DNA of 64,000 nt, taken from NCBI RefSeq assembly GCF_011386835.1, contig NC_088797.1, forward strand, positions 92,948,264 through 93,012,263. Direction: 5' to 3'. The DNA comes from Chrysemys picta bellii (lineage: Eukaryota > Chordata > Testudines > Emydidae). A program made the translations under genes and the position numbers. Shown here one piece after another: positions 59,301 through 64,000 of the stretch. The notes beneath the pieces are model-generated. The model searched no databases. It was not told the origin of the DNA and saw nothing but the letters and a program-made list of their open reading frames with translations. The first letter of the stretch is position 1, and each line of letters begins with the position of its first letter.

Positions 59301-60429
59301 CTACAGCTGCTTTGGAGGCTGGGGGGAGAGCAGCATGGCCAGAAGGGGAGAGACTCTGGTCCCGCCTCTTCCATCCTGGCTCTGCTGGCTGTGCTGGCTC
59401 TGTTGGGGGGAGGGGCTGTGTCCCACATCTCCCTCTCTATACCCGTTCATAAGCCGACCCCCTTCTCTGGTGCTCTGGTGCTTTACTAAAAAAAATTCGG
59501 CTTATGAACGAGTATATACGGTAATATGGCAAAACACAACATTTCCAATAAGTTCTTGGAATGTATTGGGGACAACTCTCCTCCCCCCCCCCAGGAAGTA
59601 ATCAGGGGGATAGTGATTTTTGACTTAATTCTAACCAACAGGGAGGAATTGGTTGTGAATCTGAAGGTGAAAGGTAATTTAGATGAAGAAAGGAAGAAAT
59701 GAGCACAGCAGAATAAGGACACTGGACTTCAGAAAAGCAGACTAAAATTCAGAGAGCTGATAGGTAAGGTCCCATGGGGAGAAAAATCTAAGGGAAAAAA
59801 GGAGTTTAGGAAAGCTGGCAGTTTCTCAAGGAGACAATATTAAAGGCACAACAGCAAACTATTCTGATGCAAAGTTAGTGCAAATATGACTGCATCAGGA
59901 GCTCTTGAATGACCTGAAAGTCAAAAAGGAATCCTAGAAAAATGGAAACATGGACAAATTGTTAAGGAGTACAAAAAAACCCCAGAAGCATGTAGGAACA
60001 AATCAGAAAATCTAAGGCACAAAATGAGTTATAACCAGCAAGGGACATAAAAAGCAACAAGAACAGGTTCTATAACTACATTCGGAGCAAGAGAAACATG
60101 AAGGAAAGTGTAGGTCCTCCACTTAGTGGGGAAGAAGAGTATATAATCAAGAAAGCTGAGGGTTTATGGTGATGAGATACTTCACACAACTAATACTAAC
60201 AACAAGGCAGAAGGAATGCAAGCCAAAATAGGAAAAGATCACGTTAAAGAATATCTAGATAAGTTAGATGTATTCAAGTTGGCAGGCCCTGATGAAATTC
60301 ATCCTGCGGTACCTAAACTAGCTGAATCAATCTTGGAACCATCAGCAATTATTTTTGAGAACTCCTGAGGATGGGTGAGGTCCTAAAGGCTAAAGAAGAG
60401 CAAACATAGTACCTATCTTTTTAAAAGGG

Positions 60430-61040
60430 GAACAAATAATCAAACAATCAATTTGTAAGTATCTGAAAGATTACAGGGTTATAAGGAATAGCCAGCATCG
60501 ATTTGTCAAGAACAAAACATGCCAAACCAACCTAATTTCCTTTTTTAACAGGGTTACTCTGGACTTGTGCATGGGAGGAAGTAGTAGACATGATATATCT
60601 TGATTTTAGTAAGTCTTTTGACACAGTCGCACACATGACATTCTCATAAGCAAACCAGGGAAATGTGATCTAGATGAAATTAGTATAAGGTGAGTGCACA
60701 ACTGGTTGAAAAACCATACTCAGAATAGTTATGAATGGTTTGCTGTCAAACTGGGAAGGCATATTTAGCAGGGTCCCACAGGGGTCAGTCGTGGGTCATG
60801 TACTAGTCAATATTTTCATTTATGACTTGGATAATGGAGTGGAGAGTATGCTCACAACATTTTCAGGTGACTCTGAGGTGGGAGGGGTTGCAAGTACTTT
60901 GGAGGACAGTGGAATTCAAAATGATCTTGACAAGTTGGTCTGAATTCAACAAAATGAAATTCAATAAAAACAAGTGCAAAGTACTACACTTAGGAAGGGA
61001 AAATCAAATGCACAACTACAAACTAGAGATTAAATGAAAA
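60430..61040 (+). pseudogene. CR1 ORF2 reverse transcriptase, inactivated
   Basis: About 200 codons in changing frames. Readable blocks in order: RNSQHRFVKNKTCQTNLI near 60490-60545, LDFSKSFDTVAH (60599-60634; contains the first catalytic aspartate), NWEGIFSRVPQGSV (60749-60790), FIYDLDNGVES (60818-60850) and FSGD (60860-60871) where an active enzyme has FADD. The C-terminal block near 60935-61020 reads WSEFNKMKFNKNKCKVLHLG. Intact relatives prime reverse transcription at a nicked genomic site. The second catalytic box is changed and the frame is broken, so no enzyme results. Confidence 0.8.
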
Positions 61041-61327
61041 GTATTGGGGGCTATAGTGGATCAAAAATTGAATGAATCAACAATATGATGTAGCTACAAA
61101 AAAGGCTAATATTCTGGGGCATTATTAAAAGGAGAGTTAAATGTAAGGCATGGGAGGAATTGTCCTGTTCTCCTGGGCATTAGTGAGGCCTCGGGTGGAG
61201 TACTGCGTCCAATTCTGGACACCACACCACCGTTTAGGAAAGATGTGGAGACATTCAAGAGAGGCCAGAGGAGAGAACAACAAATGTGATAAAAGGTTTA
61301 GAAAACCTGACCTATGAGTAAGGCTAA

Positions 61328-61478
61328 GATTTAGTCATGGGTGTTTTAAGTAACAGTTATGGATAGATCATGGTGTGATCCTGGGGTCAGCCACACTGGC
61401 CGCTGCAAAAGTCACAGGGATCCCGGAAAGTCACGGAATGCGTGACTTCCATGACCTCCATTGCAGACTTGCAACCTT
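61328..61478. mobile_element. 151-bp insertion in CR1 with long target repeat
   Basis: The CR1 sequence acctatgagtaaggctaa at 61310-61327 is repeated as acctatgagaaaaggctaa at 61479-61497, with 151 bp between. Direct repeats of this length are what a LINE-mobilised retroposon leaves. The insert has tcatgggtgttttaagtaac, an internal hairpin (aagtcacggaatgcgtgactt) and no known family. Alternatively the second copy is a local tandem duplication. Confidence 0.55.
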
Positions 61479-61800
61479 ACCTATGAGAAAAGGCTAAAAA
61501 AAACAAACAAACACTAGGCATGTTTAGTCTTGAGAAAAGAGGACTGGGGGGGAGGAGGGAAGACCTACAAAAAGTCCTCAAATTTCTTAAGGGCCATTAT
61601 AAAAGGGACAGTGGTCCATGTCCACAAATAGTAATGGGCTCAATTTGCAGCATGGGAGATTTAGGTAAAATATTGAAAACAAACTTTTTAATGATAAGGG
61701 TAGTTGAGCTCTAGAATAGGCTTATATGGGAGGTTGTGGAATCCCCATCATTGGAGATTTTTAAAAACAGGTTGGACAAGCACATGTCAGGAAGCCTTCA

Positions 61801-62147
61801 TGCTATTAGCTATAGAACTAAAATGTTTAATGAAGAGTGTCCTTGCAGGTTTTTTTGTTTGTTTGTTTTTTAACTAATTGGCCATTGTTCTCACTACCAG
61901 AATAATTGTTTTACATTTTGTACATGCAGGACTGGCCCAACTCAGTGAAGTCAGTGTAAGTCTCTATTAAATTTAGTAGTCTTTGAGTAAGACACTTAGG
62001 AATCAATACATTTTAGAAATTTAAATAAATAGGAGAAAAATGATTCCTGAGTAAGGCCTCTTTTAACCAGGTGAAATAAACAATGGTTTCCTGAGTACTT
62101 TCTAACAGTGACTTAGCAATGTGTGAAGGACTATAAACAGAACACCT
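61801..62147. other. No gene recognised
   Basis: AT-rich spacer between the CR1 element and the large hAT. It contains a degraded T-rich tract near 61850-61872. Nothing else identified. Confidence 0.5.
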
Positions 62148-62155
62148 ACTGTACT

Positions 62156-63789
62156 TAAGATGACCACACATTCCATTTTTAAAGGGACAGTCCCGTATTT
62201 AAGCCCTCCTGCAGGTATCCTGACTTTCTTAAAAACAGGCAAATTGTCCCATATTTTCTGTCTCCCACCCAAATCAGTACTTGCGGGTCCTGCTGCTGGC
62301 AGATCCATGCTCAACCAGCCCCCAGCAGTAAGTGAGGGGGAGGGGAATCCAGTGGCTGATGATGGGGGTGGGTGTGCAAGGCTGATAGTGGGGCAAAGAT
62401 TCAGCGTGCGGGGACGACTGCTCCCCATGCTGGTCCATCAGTGCAGCCCCTGCTGCATGCTGGCTCTCGGCCAGCAGGGCCCTGTCCCCTTTCCACCTGG
62501 CACAGGCTGCGCACTGCCATGGCTGCTGAGTATGGGCAGGCACCAGACAGTGGCTGGTTATATGTCACCTCTGGTGCCCATCCATTGGCCCTTTACATGC
62601 TCTCCCTCTCACTGTCCTCTCCCTGGTTTCCCTTTTCATCCCCCCAGCCCCGCTGCTCCTCCACATTCCCCCCACCCTCCAGCAGGGCACATCCTGCTCC
62701 CACCACTGGGCAGAGAACCAGCCCCCAGTTGGAGGACTCAGCTCACCAACAGCTTGGCTGGCTCCTTCCTTCCCCCATTACCTCTGGCTGGGCCAGCATC
62801 CTGGGAAAGCCTAAGACCCTCTGGCCTGGCGCGTTGTCCAGGAGGATTCAAGCCCTGTGTGCCCCACACAGTGCTGGCACAGGGAAGCCTCTCCACTCCT
62901 CAGCTATGCTCTGGAGTGGCAGGGGGGAAGCAATTTCCATCCTGCTCGCACCCCAACCCTGCAGGCTCCACAGGGCAGGGACTTAGGCTAAGGGATTTAG
63001 CTAAGCATCCTCTTTGTGCCCCACCCTTGGTCCTGCCCTCAGGGAGCATGGGGCTGCTCCATCCCCAGGCACCTCCTCTGCTGAGCCACCTCTCTGGCAG
63101 GGTTCACTGAAGCCCCTTCAGTCAGGATCCCTAGACCCTGATGCACAATGCATCCTTAGGGCTCCACCCCTTCCTGCCCACACTGTAGCCAAGGGACAGG
63201 AGGCGGCTGGGTTATGTCAGTGGCCAGCAGCAGTCTGGAGGTGTTAGCTGCCTTTCCACACTGTGCTGGTAGGAAGGTACAAGCTGCTTCCAACCACAGG
63301 GAAGCAGGGGATGGGGGAAGAGATGACTTCTGCAAGGACACGGGCCAGGTCGTCCCTTCCCCCCGCTCCCCTGCAGCTGGAAGCAGCTCCCATCCCTTCC
63401 CTCCCACACAGTGCCAAAAGGCTGCTGCTGGCCACATTCTGGTATGAACCCTGGCAGAAATCTAGAGTGGGGTGGGGGCATGTGACTTTGTGTGTTTCCA
63501 GGCATGGAGGACAGAGAGCACTGGGCAGGGAGGGTCGGGTTGGTGAGTCACTCTCCGAGTGTAAGAGACTATCATCTCTCCCCGTGTGAAACCAAAAGCC
63601 TTAAAGATAAAAAGGTAAATAAAAATAAATACTGCATAGCTGGATTCTTTTTAACAGGGGCTCAGTCAACTTGATGTTAATTTGAATGTTTGTACGGCAT
63701 AGTTCTGATTGATTGCCGCTGAACTCGCTTGAATAAGAGTAATTTTACCAGGTGTCCTGTATTCGGCATAGGGAAATACGGTCACCCGA
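62156..63789. mobile_element. hAT element, family D, with GC-rich interior
   Basis: A 1634-bp element flanked by an 8-bp duplication actgtact at 62148-62155 and 63790-63797. The left end taagatgaccacac and the complement of the right end, tcgggtgaccgtattt, fit the TAGGGTGACCA-type terminus of a well-known reptilian hAT group. The left subterminal block also carries gggacagtcccgtattt, while the right has tgtcctgtattcggcatag. No transposase. The interior is GC-rich, with a 316-codon open frame at 62160-63110 that looks like a repeat by-product, and a diverged palindrome at 63221-63436. Confidence 0.8.
63221..63436. repeat. Diverged palindrome within hAT family D
   Basis: The left arm (63221-63325) contains ggccagcagcagtctgga and gctgcttccaaccacag. 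The right arm (63338-63436) has the inverted equivalents ctgcagctggaagcagctc and ggctgctgctggcca. Mismatches and small indels are spread along both arms, so it is old. Confidence 0.7.
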
Positions 63790-64000
63790 ACTGTACTGAA
63801 TATAAGAAAACAGACTCTTAGAAAGTGCTTACATGCAGCTTTCACTGTATTTTTGCAAAAGAATACTCTTGGCTCTTCACTGTTTGATGTGGCACTATAA
63901 ATTTATGCTTACTGGCCTAGTGCATGGGAGGATGTGATAATGGGAATGACTGAGGAGCGCAGAATAATTCTAATACATTAAAAAAACCCACTATCTGCTA

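Larger units (their letters stand above)
58655..59521. mobile_element. Tc1/mariner-like non-autonomous DNA transposon
   Basis: An 867-bp insert with inverted ends: CCGTATATACTCGATCATAA at the left, and the complement of CCGTATATACTCGTTCATAA at the right (23 of 24 positions identical). It is flanked by the TA duplication at 58653-58654 and 59522-59523. TA duplication is the hallmark of the Tc1/mariner superfamily. The gttcataagccgaccc block recurs at about 58755 and 59445 as internal subterminal repeats. The middle is GC-rich and has no transposase. Removing it restores the CR1 reading across the endonuclease region. Confidence 0.88.
58562..61800 (+). mobile_element. CR1 LINE, ORF2 body with nested insertions
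   Basis: Homology starts just after a (TG)n run. GNFNYPDICW at 58618-58647 is the endonuclease motif of CR1 ORF2 (G(D/N)FN). After the nested element the text resumes, and the reverse transcriptase is found from about 60430, with LDFSKSFDTVAH at 60599-60634 and PQGSV near 60780. The 3' region is recognisable at 61180-61240 (ggtggagtactgcgtccaat) and 61740-61790 (tccccatcattggagatttt). Many stops and frameshifts. The catalytic FADD box reads FSGD at 60860-60871. It is a dead copy interrupted twice. Confidence 0.85.

Noticed and set aside
62160..63110. 316-codon open frame as a protein-coding gene
   Set aside because: It is Pro/Ser/Leu-rich, has no domain, starts within a hAT terminus and lies entirely in the transposon. 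Other frames in the same GC-rich DNA are also open.

Overview
The window looks like nuclear DNA of a reptile, most probably a turtle. No host gene could be supported on either strand: there are no credible exons, tRNAs, rRNAs, CRISPR arrays or operons. Most of the sequence is AT-rich, old-looking DNA, so it is either intergenic or part of a large intron. The lineage call is inference. It rests on CR1 LINE 3' ends, Penelope-like tails, a Ty3/gypsy pol and several hAT and Harbinger-like non-autonomous elements whose ends I recognise from turtle genomes. A crocodilian is the main alternative.

What can be read is a layered record of transposition. (1) 1-9 kb: a GC-rich hAT element (1106-1745), a foldback MITE (about 4314-4603), a decayed Penelope-like element on the minus strand (about 4962-5640), directly followed by a dead Ty3/gypsy pol on the plus strand (about 5665-8150), then two clean hairpins (8888-9029). 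(2) 9-29 kb: two more copies of the same hAT family (13041-13309 inverted; 23147-23639), a foldback MITE (about 15244-15530), a CR1 3' half (about 20060-20750) and a CR1 tail in antisense. (3) 29-50 kb: an 812-bp hAT with long inverted arms (29596-30407), a probable solo LTR (about 37230-37860), a 196-bp Penelope-derived foldback with 14-bp target duplications, itself split by a Harbinger-like MITE (40718-41213), a small LINE reverse-transcriptase relic and an LTR-like repeat (about 48705-49985). (4) 55-64 kb: an antisense CR1 tail split by a 2-kb hAT (55841-57879) that carries a second hAT and a fragment of a FRAS1/FREM-family gene, then a CR1 body split by a Tc1/mariner-like element (58655-59521), and a 1.6-kb hAT (62156-63789).

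Seven hAT insertions have 8-bp target duplications readable here: four belong to one family (ends CAGGGCCGGCTC) and three to other families. Six of the seven duplications are identical on both sides, and one differs at a single base.

The item most worth a second look is the gene capture inside 55841-57879. About 325 bp encode a stretch matching the FREM2/FREM3 extracellular matrix proteins, in frames broken by at least two indels, carried between transposon ends that generated a near-perfect 8-bp duplication. Next are hammerhead-ribozyme-like relics in the Penelope tails, and a palindrome whose second arm preserves the empty site of a nested MITE.
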